Of a stretch of DNA of 64,000 nucleotides, positions 1-10,620 are shown one piece after another; within the stretch, counting starts at the first letter, position 1; each line of letters opens with the position of its first letter. The notes under the pieces were generated by a model. That model was not told the DNA's origin and did no database searches. It saw only the letters and a program-made list of their open reading frames with translations. Where the stretch lies: NCBI RefSeq assembly GCF_017562075.2, contig NC_054084.1:13282798-13346797 (forward strand). The letters are read 5' to 3'. Source of the DNA: Anopheles merus. Its lineage: Eukaryota; Arthropoda; Insecta; Diptera; Culicidae. A program made the translations under genes and the position numbers.

Positions 1-196
1 CCTTCAACACTGTCTCGGATTGCTTCGACTTCGACATCTCAACTCAGTGCTTCAAGGAACGTCTCCGGCTTTTGCCGTGGCCGCAGTGAATTGCAATGCA
101 AATCTTGTTTTTGCTATGTATTTTTTTATTGAACTGTTACATCTTAATTAGGCCATACGGCCCGTTAAACATTAAATAAATAATAATAATAATAAT
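1..196 (+). mobile_element. Probable 3' end of a non-LTR retrotransposon (LINE)
   Basis: Frame 3 is open from the window edge and stops at TGA 87-89, reading a short basic and aromatic tail (…FDFDIS…FKERLRLLPWPQ). A short AT-rich untranslated stretch follows, containing GGCCATACGGCC (about 152-163), then an ATAAATAATAATAAT tail ending near 196. A C-terminal coding end followed by a short UTR and a simple-repeat tail is the usual layout of jockey/CR1-type LINE 3' ends in mosquitoes. The clade is not certain and the body of the element lies outside the window. Confidence 0.45.
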
Positions 197-3100
197 TCGT
201 CTCTTACTCTTATAACCTTATACCTAACCTGTAAACCTTTTGTAAACGTGCACATAATTTTTCTAATTTGCAATCAAATCAAAGGGAAGAGTTCCATATT
301 TGTATGCCCTGAATAATGTAGTATCGTCTTGGTTAATCAATTTAAGTTCAATGGTAAGGCGCGTATAAATTAAAAAAATAATTGATAAAATACAGTAATA
401 CTTTTAAACAATACCTAAAATACACATTTTTGTTGAAATTTACTCATGTATGTTTTTCCACATGGTTCGAAGTATGAAAAAGGAACGCAAACTTGTTACC
501 CACCACAATGTGTGGGACTTTCCTATAGTGCATCAGCAGAGTGGAGTTTCATTGCACTTGTGTAAACCACGCCACACAATGTTAGCAACATTGTTGTTGT
601 TGTTTTTTACCGTTAAAATAAAACCACATGCGCCGGTCCGGAGCACGTTTTCAAGCGTCGTTCCGTTATTTCTATGTCATAATCTTCATGAATTATCTCC
701 TTGCAAATCCAATAAAATGGACCAAATGTCTCATTTCAACAGGGCATAACATTGGCACACAAATGTGTGTTTAATTAGTGGACAAAACGAGCAAAATTAA
801 ACCAAAACCCAGCGGATTTTTTCGAGGTCGTTGGCCACAGCCACACACAATCTCGCTTAAACCCGGCGAGCCCCTACAATTGCCCTTCCGGAAGAAAGTA
901 AAAAAAAAGTATAGAATCAAATGTGACGAAAGCGGAGAGAGGAATAAAACAAATTAACCGGAAAACAATTGATAAGAAAATCATCGCCGTAGATCGTTAG
1001 CTACGCGACAAAACATGTGTGTTGCAAACGGATGCTTTTTTTGTTTTTTTTGTTGCTTCCCCCATTTGATGATCACCAAATTTGCTAAAATACTAGACCT
1101 TTGGACGACGGCTCTTGTGGGCGCTCGTGATTTTGGACAAGCAGCACCAACGTGGTCATTACCATTAGCAAACATTTACCATACACACACAAAAAACACG
1201 CACTTCACCCCACTTGGTGCGTGTGGATATTTTACGCTATAGGCAGTAGCAGTAGCAACTGATCCTCCACGCTCAGTAGGCATCTATTGACCTTCGGTTC
1301 TCTCTTCTAAATGGTCTCTCTCTCTCTCTCTCTCTCTCCCTCTCTATCTCTCTCTCATCCTACGGAGGGATTTCTCGATCTCGTCTCTCGTAGCAACCTG
1401 CGCCGAGCACGCGTTAGATACCTGTGCCTGCCTAGACAATGCGATAAACAAGAGCCCAAAAATGGTTCCCTTCCCCCCCCCCCCCCCCTGGTTCGGTTGG
1501 CACAGTTTTGAGCGACTGAACTCTTTCACTCACTCCTTCTAACGTCTACGAACCGCAAGCCCTACCATACCAGTAGCACAACAAAAGCCTTACCTGTTCT
1601 TCTCTGCGTGTATGGCGCGAGCTACGACCTCGTGGCCTTCGCGCGTTGACGCTGCAGGCACGCGGCTTCAAATAGCTTTCGCGGGCAAGGCGATATTTTT
1701 ATTGTGATACAGCGATTCGCGTTTGAGGAACCACACGATTAGAAACACAAACTGTTTAAGGGACGATCAGCAGACACATTCACACACACACACTGTGGTT
1801 GGTTCAAATGCTTCAAATGTAGAAAACACGATAAACCCTCTCGGTGGCTGAACAATAAAACACACAACAAACTCACAAACGACGCCGGGGCAGTCCCGTA
1901 CAAACACTACTGCGATCGGCAACAACACACGCGTTGCCGCCTTCGAAAAAACCCGCCAAAGCCGACTACGACGACGACGACGACGACGACGGTACGAACT
2001 GTGTGTGTGCGTTGTGGGATGCGCGAAACGACTAAGCGAAGTACGACGATGGTTGGGTCATTTCGACACTGCGACACCACCGGGACTGCCGGCTTCTTCC
2101 ATCAAAACTAGTAAGGGTATTTTTTATTACTGTTGTTCCTCTTCTAATCGCGCGACTCTTTTCCTTCGCTCCGCAGCACACAATCCTAGTTGTCTCATCG
2201 GATGCTGTGTTGTCTCGTTCCCGTTTCGCGTGTGTTCGTTTGTGTAGTTTTGTTTTTTGTTTCTACTTCTACACGCACTTCAGCACAGTTTGAGCAAACA
2301 CTTCCCCCCATGTGTACGTATCTGGTCGAGTCGTGTAAAAAAAAAAACAAAAATGATGACGTCATGACTTCACGCTATAATCGAAGCTTAAGCGCACTGT
2401 CCTAAGGGCTAATTGTTAGACGCAGGAAAAAAAAAACATAGCCGCGTGGATAAGTTAATCGTCATCGGCCCGAACGTCGTCAACCTTACAATCTGCTGAC
2501 TAACACCTGCACCGATCGTGCGATTTGTGATCCATCGTACGACCGCGAAGGCTATCGATTTACTATAATGATGTTTTTGTGTAAGTGGTAGCGGGGGGAG
2601 GAAGGGGGGGGCGGTTGTAGAAGATGCAGTTGTAGCAACAAAACAAAACATTCCCTCCCCGGACCGTTCACTCGTCCACGACCACGACAAACCAAATGCG
2701 GTTTTTTTAAGGGCAATTTCGTGCCCCACCGTTATGCTGACCGAGCACCTTTTTTGACGACCTTTTTGACACACGTGTAGTACGGTTGCCATAAGCAACG
2801 ACACGTTAGCCGTGGCTGCATATGGCTTTGGGTGCATTTTTATCGTCTCTTGATATGGTGGTTGCGGCAGGTTGTGGAGCTGGACAATTACTGCCCCGGC
2901 GTCTGAACGTGTGCAATCGATAGAGAAGTTACGATGGAATGTCTTCCTGCTTCCTAGAATGCGCTAAAAGAATATTGTGTAGGAGTAAAAACTTAAGTAA
3001 ATAAATTAAAGCAATAGAGGGCCCGGACATATGAAAATGTCGCGACAACATTTCTACAAAAAAAATACTGTGACAAACTAAAAACCCCTATATATATAAA

Positions 3101-3570
3101 TATAACATGCTTTCGAGAGTTATTATTAATAAGTACCACGCAGTCGGATAGTCATCAAATCCTTTGCTTAGGGCGACGGTCCATACGAGGCTTGAACCCA
3201 GGACGGGCAAGTTGCTAAGTCTTCCGAGTTAACGATTATACTGCAGGTATTGGAGGATTTACAGTGTTGGAGACCCTAGGCGGTAAGAATTGTTGAGGCC
3301 TTCTGTACATGATTACCTGTGAGTACCCGGAATCCGTTGTGGATAATGTAACATTTCAACTTAAATTTTGTTGCTGCCGGTGGGGGGGAGGTGCTTAGGG
3401 TTCGTCTAGTACGGGGCCCTCCTTGCTAATACAGTGCCATATTCTATGAACTGTCATAGATGCTGGACTAAAGATTACTACTGAAATAAAGTAGACTCGA
3501 TAGTTCCATGACTAAGATAGATGCTGGTACTATTTTTGGATCCAAATTAAAAAGCTAGCAGTATCGGGGC
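197..3570. other. Intergenic, no supported coding gene
   Basis: AT-rich sequence with simple repeats: a TC tract (about 1315-1356), a C homopolymer (about 1473-1488), and a GAC tract (about 1969-1991). Open frames are short, overlap on both strands and show no recognisable protein. Confidence 0.6.
1594..1990 (-). other. Possible 5' noncoding exon or promoter of a leftward gene
   Basis: On the minus strand the stretch is relatively GC-rich, rich in CpG and AC repeats, and ends in a good donor, CAG|GTAAGG, with the exon edge at 1594. No open frame is obvious, so this would be a 5' UTR exon whose coding exons lie left of the window. A single splice-donor match is weak evidence. Confidence 0.2.
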
Positions 3571-3839
3571 CTGCAATGGGGGCAGGATCTGTTTCAAGAC
3601 CGATATGGAATCTTAATCAGTTCAAGGACCGGTATGTGTCTGGGATCAGTTCCATTGCCGGTAGGTACTGGTTTTCAGTATCAGTATGAGGTTAGGATCA
3701 TTTCCAGGATCGTTATGGGTTCAGTGTAAGTTCTGGTATAGATTCGGGATCAATTCCAGGACCTGCATAGAGTAAAGACCAATTGCAGGACCAGTCGGAA
3801 TCAATTCCACGACTGGTATGATGTCAGAATCAGCTAAAG
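3571..3839. repeat. Degenerate tandem-like repeat, CCAGGATCGGTATGGGTTC-type
   Basis: About 25-35-bp variants of the phrase 'gatcagttccaggaccggtatgggt' recur head to tail (for example near 3620, 3645, 3700, 3750, 3785 and 3810). The units are diverged in sequence and length. The array resumes at 4328 after two mobile-element insertions. No coding frame is kept. Confidence 0.6.
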
Positions 3840-4090
3840 CTGTGCTCCCCAACCTTTTTAGGATCGCGGACCACGTGGGTTTGAAAATACATTTGCCGCG
3901 GCCCACACCCATTCTGGGCATACATTTTTTAGATTTATTTCAAAGTTTTTTTTAATCAAAAATATGTTTAAACTTCATTGTAGACATTTATGTTTAACAT
4001 TTAACACTGATTGTGGGGAAAAAAATCCATATGTTTTTCTTAACGTTCTTCCATATGTTAACGCTACGGACCACAGGTTGGAGACTTCTG
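3840..4090. mobile_element. hAT-like nonautonomous element (about 251 bp)
   Basis: The left end reads CTGTGCTCCCCAACC and the right end, reverse-complemented, CAGAAGTCTCCAACC: imperfect terminal inverted repeats of the general 'CAG…TC.CCAACC' form seen at hAT ends. The element is flanked by an 8-bp near-duplication, agctaaag (3832-3839) and agttaaag (4091-4098), the target length expected for hAT. It has no transposase frame, so it is a MITE-like derivative sitting inside the degenerate repeat array. Confidence 0.55.
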
Positions 4091-4114
4091 AGTTAAAGGA
4101 CCGGTAATGGGTTA

Positions 4115-4318
4115 GCCGGTCTCATGGTACAGTCGTCAACTCGTACGACTTAACAACATGCCCGTCATGGGTTCAAGCCCCAAATAGACCGTGCTGCCAT
4201 ATGTAGGACTGACTATCCTGCTATGGGGGGAAATCAATAAGTCACTGAAAGCCAACCCCACAAGTGTGTTGGCAGGCCTTGACCGGCATCGGTTGTTGAG
4301 CCAAAGAAGAAGAAGAAG
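4115..4318 (+). mobile_element. SINE200-type tRNA-derived SINE, full-length copy 1
   Basis: The element begins GCCGGTCTCATGGTACAG, has a tRNA-like head with a pol III B-box-like GGTTCAAGCC (4170-4179), a unique body, and ends in GAGCCAAAGAAGAAGAAG. A 9-bp target-site duplication, aatgggtta, flanks it (4106-4114 and 4319-4327). It is nearly identical to the copy at 50901-51107. The match to Anopheles SINE200 is from memory of that family; the two in-window copies with their own duplications establish mobility independently. Confidence 0.85.
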
Positions 4319-4327
4319 AATGGGTTA

Positions 4328-4500
4328 GCACCAGTTCCAAGACCAGTGTCGGTTTATGGCTTGTTTTAATGCCTATATGGGATTGGAATCAGTTCCAGCA
4401 TCAGTATGATATCTCTAAAATTCCAGGATCGACATGCGTTCAGGATTAGTCCCAGGATCGGTATGGGTTCTGAACCAGTTTCTCTTAATGTGTCCCTTGG
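4328..4500. repeat. Continuation of the degenerate repeat array
   Basis: After the SINE the 'ccagttccaagaccagtgtcgg…' units resume (near 4330, 4390, 4425 and 4455) and then fade out. With the units at 3571-3839 this was probably one array before the hAT-like element and the SINE landed in it. Confidence 0.55.
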
Positions 4501-5450
4501 AGTTAAAAGTCGCATGGAATTGGCATTGTCTTTTAAGAATGAACATCTTAGCTCGCATCCTAAAGATATAAAATTTCTTGAAATTATCTTGCATTACCCT
4601 GTAGCCGGGCTAAATTAACTAGTTTGTAAAGAAAATAAAGAAAAGCTAAGATTTATAATCGAGCATAATAAAATAATAATAACATTTCTGCGTGTTTACC
4701 TACCTTAACTGTTGCTTTGAAAAAGGGTGCAACATTGAAAAATTTCTTAAAATGATAGTGCAAGTTATAACCAAATTTTCGCGAACAATTTATAGCTAGA
4801 ACGAGATGATTATGTTTAACCCAGACAAGATCTTCCAGCTAAAAGCCGGTTTTCCTTCTCTGGGTAATCTTTGAACAAGATCAATGAACATCTGGGATCT
4901 GGGTAATCTTTGAACAAGACACACACATACACGCTGTTGTAACAATATCGCCATCCGCATGGGGTTTATTCCTTTCAATTATTGTTTCTGCCAGCAAACT
5001 CTCTCTTTCTCTCTCTCTCTCTCATCTCTCCCTGTCGTGTGGTGCGAGCCGGTGTCGGTTAGATTAATACCTCCGTAAGAGTAATACTCCAACCGTACCA
5101 TTTAACTTCAAAAATATTGTGCCTTAAATCTCGCGACTCGTTGCCCTTCGCATGCCGCTCTGTATGCCGCCAGCTGCTCTTCGAAAAAAGGGAACATCAA
5201 TAAAACAGTGTGAATTCGATTAAGCGCAAAAGAAACCATGAGCACGGATTTCCATCGCCGCGGACACTTTTCCCCCCTTTTTTTGTTTGCGTGTTTTGTT
5301 GCGTGTCTTCGTTGCGTGCGCCTCCGTCGTCCGAGATTTAGTTTTCGTCTTATTGCTCCGCGAGATCCACTTCCTTGCTCCACCCACATTGCCCACAGTG
5401 TACAGTGTTTACACAGTTCCGCCGGTTCCGCCGCCTCAGCCGTCCGGATT
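4501..5450. other. Intergenic, including CSN2 3' flank
   Basis: No gene is recognised. A TC-rich microsatellite lies at about 4999-5030. The part next to 5451 must hold the 3' UTR of the minus-strand CSN2 gene. A short near-repeat, 'atctgggtaatctttgaacaag', occurs twice at about 4857-4915. Confidence 0.6.
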
Positions 5451-7225
5451 TCAGGCCATCTTGTTAATAATGGCCGCCTGCACGGAATTGATCTGCGTCG
5501 CCAGCTTCTCGATCGCGATGTCCCGCTCGCCGCAGCGGGCCTCTTTGTTCAATTCCAGCACCTGGTTCACCTGATCGATACGACCCTGAATCGTGCTGCA
5601 TGGGATGAAAGGTGAACAGTGAATTAAGCTCATATAAAACCCAGCCACTCACACACACGCGCGCGCGCGTGCCTCAACACCACTTACTTGTCCAGTATGC
5701 AGGACACGAGCAAACTTTCCACCTCGGCCGGCTCGATGTTCAGCTCGCTCGAGATGAACGGTATCGTGATCTTCGTGTACGGCCGGATCAGCTTGATCAG
5801 CACCTGGGTGCGGATGTTGCGCAGCAAGTCCTCGATGTGCTCGCGGATGAACTGGTCCGCCATGATGTTGTTCCGATTGTTGCGCAGGATCGCCTCGAAC
5901 TCCATGATGTCGTTGTTCTGGTACGCCATCACCAGATTCGTCATCGCCAGTATCTCCGGATCGTTCTTGTACGGTTTCGCCTCCTGCGAGTCGAACGGGT
6001 TGATGCCCGACTTCATCAGCATGTTCGCGAGCACCAGATACTTCAGGCAGGTCGTTCGCCGCGACGAGCCCGACTCGTCGTAATTTTTGAACGCCTCGAA
6101 AAAGTCCGTGTGCGCCTTCTCGAACTCACCCTCGCGCAGATGCATCTTGCCGCCGCACTCCCGTATCACGCCCATGATCAGCGGGTGCGGGATGGCCGAC
6201 TTGATGTGCAGCGACTGCTCGTACAGTGCCTTCAGCTTTTTGTTGTTCTTCTGCACCGTGTACATTTGGATCTCGAGCGCGTAAATTTCCAGCAGCTGCG
6301 TGCCCTTCTTCAGATCGTCCTCGCCGTCATCGGTCTGGCAGGATTGGTGCAGCTGTTTGAGGATTTTCTGCAGCTTGCCGAAATCGTTCCGGTCGAAGTA
6401 AAGCTTGCCCAGTTTGGTGTTCGTCTTAAACCACAGCCGATCGTTCTTCGCGTCCTTCAGTGCTTCCAGCGTGGTTTCGTAGAAATTTTGCAACAGCTCC
6501 ATCTGTGGAAAAGAAGCAAAACAGAGCGCAATGCCGTAACCGTAAGCACATTTGCCGGTGCTTTCCCCTAGGCCCCGGCCACTTACATTTTTCGACGTGG
6601 AAATGTAATCCAGAATGGAGTTGATCGATTTCTCCGAATGGTTGCGGGTGACCGCACTCTTGATGTACGTAAGCAGCTGCTTGTACCGCGCCATCATTTC
6701 CTGGTAGTTTTGCAGCTTAAAGTTTAGCTTGATCATCTGTTTCAGCGCCTTGAAGCCCCATTCGCCCTTCTCGCCGTTCTCGAGGTCCAGCACCTTCTGG
6801 AACGATTTCAGCGCGTCCTGGGGCGCTTCCTCCTTCAGCGCTTTGCTGTTGTAGTACTGATTTTCCAGATCCACGTCCGGTTCCGAGTTGCTGTCTTCGG
6901 AGTATTCCTGCGAGCAGAGGTAAAAATGCATTACTCCTTCTTGTTTATTCGCAAATAATATCGTGCTGCTAGGTCGATCAACGACGGCTGTGTGTATTTC
7001 CACACCGGGCCACTGGGTACAGAGTTGCTGCAGCAGCATGCACAGTGCAATCGATCGATCGGTGTTGTCGGTGGTTGCTTGATATGCACACGGTGCAAGT
7101 AGCAGCCGAACACCGGGTCCCACAATCATCATAACACGGCGAGAATGTGTATGCCGCAAGTCTCTTACCAATCCGTAATCATCGTCGTCGTCGTCGCACA
7201 TGAAATCGTCATCGATGTCGGACAT
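5451..7225 (-). CDS. CSN2: COP9 signalosome complex subunit 2 (CSN2/Alien)
   Basis: This is the scaffold subunit of the COP9 signalosome, which removes NEDD8 from cullin-RING ubiquitin ligases in nucleus and cytoplasm. It has four coding exons: 7225-7169, 6907-6587, 6502-5688 and 5595-5451, all GT/AG and frame-consistent, giving 445 aa (human CSN2 is 443). The N-terminus is acidic, MSDIDDDFMCDDDDDDYGL, then EYSEDSNSEPDVDLENQYYN. A long helical-repeat body follows, with blocks such as EKGEWGFKALKQMIK, TNTKLGKLYFDRNDFGKL and HPLIMGVIRECGGKMHLREG. The PCI domain lies in the last third (NIRTQVLIKLIRPYTKITIP, then the winged helix …VESLLVSCILDNTIQGRIDQ). The start is the only ATG before the conserved acidic head. 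The unspliced frame reads through introns 1 and 2, which must be removed. Conservation with animal CSN2 is very high and nothing key is missing. Confidence 0.96.
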
Positions 7226-8011
7226 GGCGGTGGCTGTATCGCTAGCTTTTCTTGCCTACTCCCTTACAAACTACACCAAAACAGAGAGCTTTACCACTTT
7301 CGCACCGTTTCTTTTCACGCAAATGCTCATCAATTGACCAATTATTCAACACAGAAGAGCAAGAGTGCTCTGAAAAGTCGCGTTCGTTTTGCTTGTGGGT
7401 AAAGAAGCATGTAGAACGGGGGGGGGGGAGGAGGCGACGCAACTGTCACCGGTGACAGCGCATGCCGTACTGTCAACAAGGGGTAGGAATGTAGCTAATT
7501 TGAAATGGAGTGAGCACAACAAAAGCGCGGCAAATTTAATTCAAACAATTTTCGGCGAACATAACAAAACATTCAAATTTGTTTTATATTTCATTTTATT
7601 TTATTATAAAAACACTCCCATTACATCACTCATGGCGATTACAATAGTATTAAAACGGTTCGCATGCAAGTGTACGGCTTCATGGCGAGTCAAATTTTTA
7701 AATAAAACCGTTAGTTTACGATTAGAACGATTCTGCAATAGCAGAACAGTTTAAGGAACATTCAATTGATCATTAAATTATTTGCCACAGCAACCACACA
7801 CAGAATGGACCGAAAAGGGTATTTTAAATTGTCACAATTATCGTACCCCTGCGGTAAGTGTGCCAGGCAAGTAAAATCTTACAATTAGAGTTAGTTGTTT
7901 TGCTGCGTTTGTTAAACCGCAGCGTGCAGCTGATGCTGCTACTGCACGCACGAAAAAAAGGTAAAATACGGGACGACCGCATCTCCCGGATCGCATATTA
8001 TTCAGTTTGAT
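7226..8011. other. Intergenic: CSN2 promoter side and 3' flank of the ankyrin gene
   Basis: Both neighbours are transcribed leftward. This gap therefore holds the CSN2 promoter and 5' UTR (near 7226-7500) and the 3' UTR of the ankyrin gene (near 8011). TTTATT (minus-strand AATAAA) occurs in the AT-rich stretch around 7590-7605. No other gene is seen. Confidence 0.5.
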
Positions 8012-9676
8012 TTAAAAATCTTCAACTGGCTCGATCGCTGCTTCTTCCTCTTCATCCTCGTAAAGCGCATGCATGACAGTCTCAAAATGCTCCAGAAAGT
8101 ATACGATCGTACTGTAGTCACTGTACCGTAGGTATTTGTTCAATTCCTTCGGCACAGGCAATAGGTTCAACCGCTCGAAGAACAAAGACTTAACGTCCGT
8201 CGCTTTCATCCCCTGCAGTACGGCTTCCCGCACGGCGTCCCGGGCGGCACGTTTTAGTGTGAAAATTTGCCTCAACGGTAGGCCAATCGGTAGCAACTGA
8301 ATGGTGTTCCACGTGCCGAACAGGTGCACGAACCAGTACAGCAGCCGATAGCCGTGCAGGTAGGCCATACCGATCGCGTCCGGTCGCATCAGTATGGTGG
8401 TGCAGTACCGCAGCAAAGGGAACACTACGATCGCTCGGCTGTGCTGATCGTCCGGCGTCATCAGCAGCTGAACAATATCATCGGCTGTATCGTTGTACAT
8501 CGTCATGAGACACTCGATGGCACGGTGATATGCTGCATTGTACAGTGTGCCAACGTCTCGCACCCGCATCTGGCAGAGCCCCAATTGGGCCACACAAAAT
8601 GCGTACCGCACCCCCACACGTATAACCTTTTGAAAGTATCCCAGCTCTATCGTTTGTGCAAATGTGGCAAAATCGGACAACAGTTGCAGCGTCGCACATG
8701 TGTGATGTTCGTCGGATGGTGTAAATGCGTTGACGTACAGTTCGCCCAGCTGATCGTACCAAACGTCCTGCGCAATTTTGCTTCCCATTTCTTCCAGTAT
8801 TGGTTCCAGTTGCTTTCTTTTGACCGTTACCGGGGCACATTCGCACAGCACTAGCAGTGCGAGCAGCTCATACTCGGGAAGCAGCCGTTTGTACAAAGAA
8901 TGAATCTGTACCCGATGCTCCCATATGCGCTCCGTTTCGATGAAATACGGTATCAACGAGGTCGACAAAAAGCTGTGCAGGGCCAGCTTCAGGATGTCGT
9001 TCACGTTGTAGCGTCTGGGAGCGGTCGGGTTCGCGATCGGGTGTGCCACATTGAACAACGCCTTAAAGCAAGCGACCTTCTTATCGAAGCTATACGAAGC
9101 TACTTCCGCAAACCGATCCATCCCTGTTAGATCGTCTTTCTTCTTGTGGATAAACAAATAGCCTACGTTGCTGGGTCCGTCCAGAAAGCATTGCAACATT
9201 TCCACGTTCCCCGTTGCCGTGGTCACGCTGTACAGGGCTGCGAGCGAGCGTTTCACGTATCTGGATTTGTGTTTTGCCTCGTGTAGAATTACTGCCTTCG
9301 CGAGATCGACACGGTTTTGATTGACGGCATATTCTAGCGGCGAGGGACTGTTGTACTGTTTCGTATGCTGCATCAAATAGGTGATCAATTTCACCGGAGC
9401 TTGCTGATAGCAAGCGAGCTGTAAGGGCGTCATACCATCTTCGGTTTCGGCATCAACGTCCGGCTTGATGCATTCTGTGACCAACTGTACCATTTCGAGA
9501 TTCCGGCTCATAACTGCATGGTGCAGTATGGTCCAACGTTTGCTGTCCGCCTGCTTTCTAATTTTAGCCTTCCATGTGCCTGCGTTTATGAGTTTCCGTA
9601 GCGTCTCGATGTCGCCCGTTACAACTGCCGCCCAGATGTTCGATTGATACACTTTACTGCTTTCCTGTTTGTTCAT
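8012..9676 (-). CDS. Ankyrin-repeat protein of unknown function
   Basis: A single long exon encodes 554 aa from ATG 9676-9674. The N-terminal ~140 residues carry ankyrin-type helix-loop-helix units: IWAAVVTGDIETLRKLINAG, WTILHHAVMSRNLEMVQLV, DGMTPLQLACYQQAPVKLIT and PSPLEYAVNQNRVDLAKAVI. The remaining ~410 residues are helical and leucine/tyrosine-rich, without a domain I can name, and end acidic (EDEEEEAAIEPVEDF). A splice acceptor (TTCCATTGCAG, edge near 9698) lies just upstream, so an upstream exon exists. It is probably 5' UTR, but because the frame stays open across the acceptor an extra coding exon cannot be excluded. Codon structure is clearly coding; antisense frames here are shadows. 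Function is not inferred beyond protein-protein binding by the ankyrin repeats. Confidence 0.85.
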   Translation of the reverse strand: MNKQESSKVYQSNIWAAVVTGDIETLRKLINAGTWKAKIRKQADSKRWTILHHAVMSRNLEMVQLVTECIKPDVDAETEDGMTPLQLACYQQAPVKLITYLMQHTKQYNSPSPLEYAVNQNRVDLAKAVILHEAKHKSRYVKRSLAALYSVTTATGNVEMLQCFLDGPSNVGYLFIHKKKDDLTGMDRFAEVASYSFDKKVACFKALFNVAHPIANPTAPRRYNVNDILKLALHSFLSTSLIPYFIETERIWEHRVQIHSLYKRLLPEYELLALLVLCECAPVTVKRKQLEPILEEMGSKIAQDVWYDQLGELYVNAFTPSDEHHTCATLQLLSDFATFAQTIELGYFQKVIRVGVRYAFCVAQLGLCQMRVRDVGTLYNAAYHRAIECLMTMYNDTADDIVQLLMTPDDQHSRAIVVFPLLRYCTTILMRPDAIGMAYLHGYRLLYWFVHLFGTWNTIQLLPIGLPLRQIFTLKRAARDAVREAVLQGMKATDVKSLFFERLNLLPVPKELNKYLRYSDYSTIVYFLEHFETVMHALYEDEEEEAAIEPVEDF

Positions 9677-10165
9677 CTTCAAATGTGGGTGCTGGTAGGC
9701 TGCAATGGAATTTAAAACAAAAATAGCGTTTAGCACAATTGCGGCTACTGTTAAGGAAATTTACTACTGTGCGAGTAACTATAATGATTTTACAATCTAT
9801 GCTAAACCATACTTACTTATGCTGCACAAAAACTACGCTTTATTATGGAGTACTTTTTTCAAAAAAAAAACCCAACCCATTCCAGCACGGGAATTCTTCT
9901 CTGCGAACAGTACGTACACCGGCTTGTTTATGCCGACTGTGTACATTCCCGATACGCAAAGTTAGTCATCGCGATCTTGTACAGTGCCCAAGCTACAAAT
10001 TATGTATACAGTATGCTCTCGAGCTACGCAATACACTGTGACGAAAGCGATCACGACAAACTAATTCGAGCAGTTTGTGAGCTTAGCCGAAATGGTCCAA
10101 AATCTAAGCACAAAAAAATGATTTCAAAGCAATAATAAGTTAATTTTTTCGTTCTCACATTTTTA
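9677..10165. other. Intergenic, 5' flank of the ankyrin gene
   Basis: This stretch holds the splice acceptor of the ankyrin gene's first visible exon and then AT-rich DNA. The plus-strand open frames here (up to 100 aa, all overlapping in different frames) show no family resemblance. Confidence 0.5.
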
Positions 10166-10306
10166 TCAAGTGCCACAGATTAAGCTTCAACGACTGGAGA
10201 ATCAAATATCCATAGAAAAAAACGAAGGCTTCAGAGCTTCCCTGGTTTTGCTTAATAGATGGCGTATTATATTCAGTCGTTAAAACATAATCTGTGGCGC
10301 TTGGGA
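10166..10306. mobile_element. MITE with CCAAGCGCCACAGATTAAGC-type inverted ends
   Basis: The left end (…AAGTGCCACAGATTAAGC) and the inverted right end (reading TCCCAAGCGCCACAGATTA on the other strand) match. TA dinucleotides flank both ends (10164-10165 and 10307-10308), as expected for a Tc1/mariner-type target. The interior ('aatatccatag…agatggcgtatta') matches the arms of the larger element at 10621-11381, so both belong to one family. It has no coding capacity. Confidence 0.65.
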
Positions 10307-10434
10307 TACCAAAAACTATTACGCAAATCTCACTTGCTTCATTTCATTTCATTTATTAATTTCAATAAGTCTATCTCTGGGATCAAACATAACTTTTTGA
10401 AACCTAGCAAGCCCTATTGGTACTAAACTAAAAT

Positions 10435-10620
10435 ATCTATGAATGTGTTAATAAAGAATATTGCGAATAACAAAGTTTGGAAAAAATGATAAAGCTGGTG
10501 TGTTTAAGCATAATAATTTAAGACGAAGGATGGTAACAAGTGTGAAAGAAGGGGAAGGGGGGATAAGGCAAATAGAAAAGGATAGTTAAAATTTACTTCA
10601 TTATAGACATGAGCCAACGA
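10435..10620 (+). repeat. Direct repeat copy A flanking the inverted-repeat element
   Basis: The sequence from 'atctatgaatgtgtt' to 'gacatgagccaacga' is repeated nearly base for base at 11382-11565. Copy A ends exactly where the inverted-repeat element begins (CCCAAGCGCC at 10621). Confidence 0.9.

Noticed and set aside
4115..4190. tRNA-like head at 4.1 kb (and at 50.9 kb) as a tRNA gene
   Set aside because: It has a B-box-like segment but no foldable cloverleaf with a proper acceptor stem; it is the head of a SINE with target duplications.
5612..6571. 319-codon plus-strand frame
   Set aside because: It is antisense to CSN2 exon 3; the conserved protein is on the minus strand, and the antisense frame is open because of the codon bias of the real gene.
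8324..8854. 176-codon plus-strand frame
   Set aside because: Antisense shadow of the ankyrin-repeat gene, with no family resemblance.
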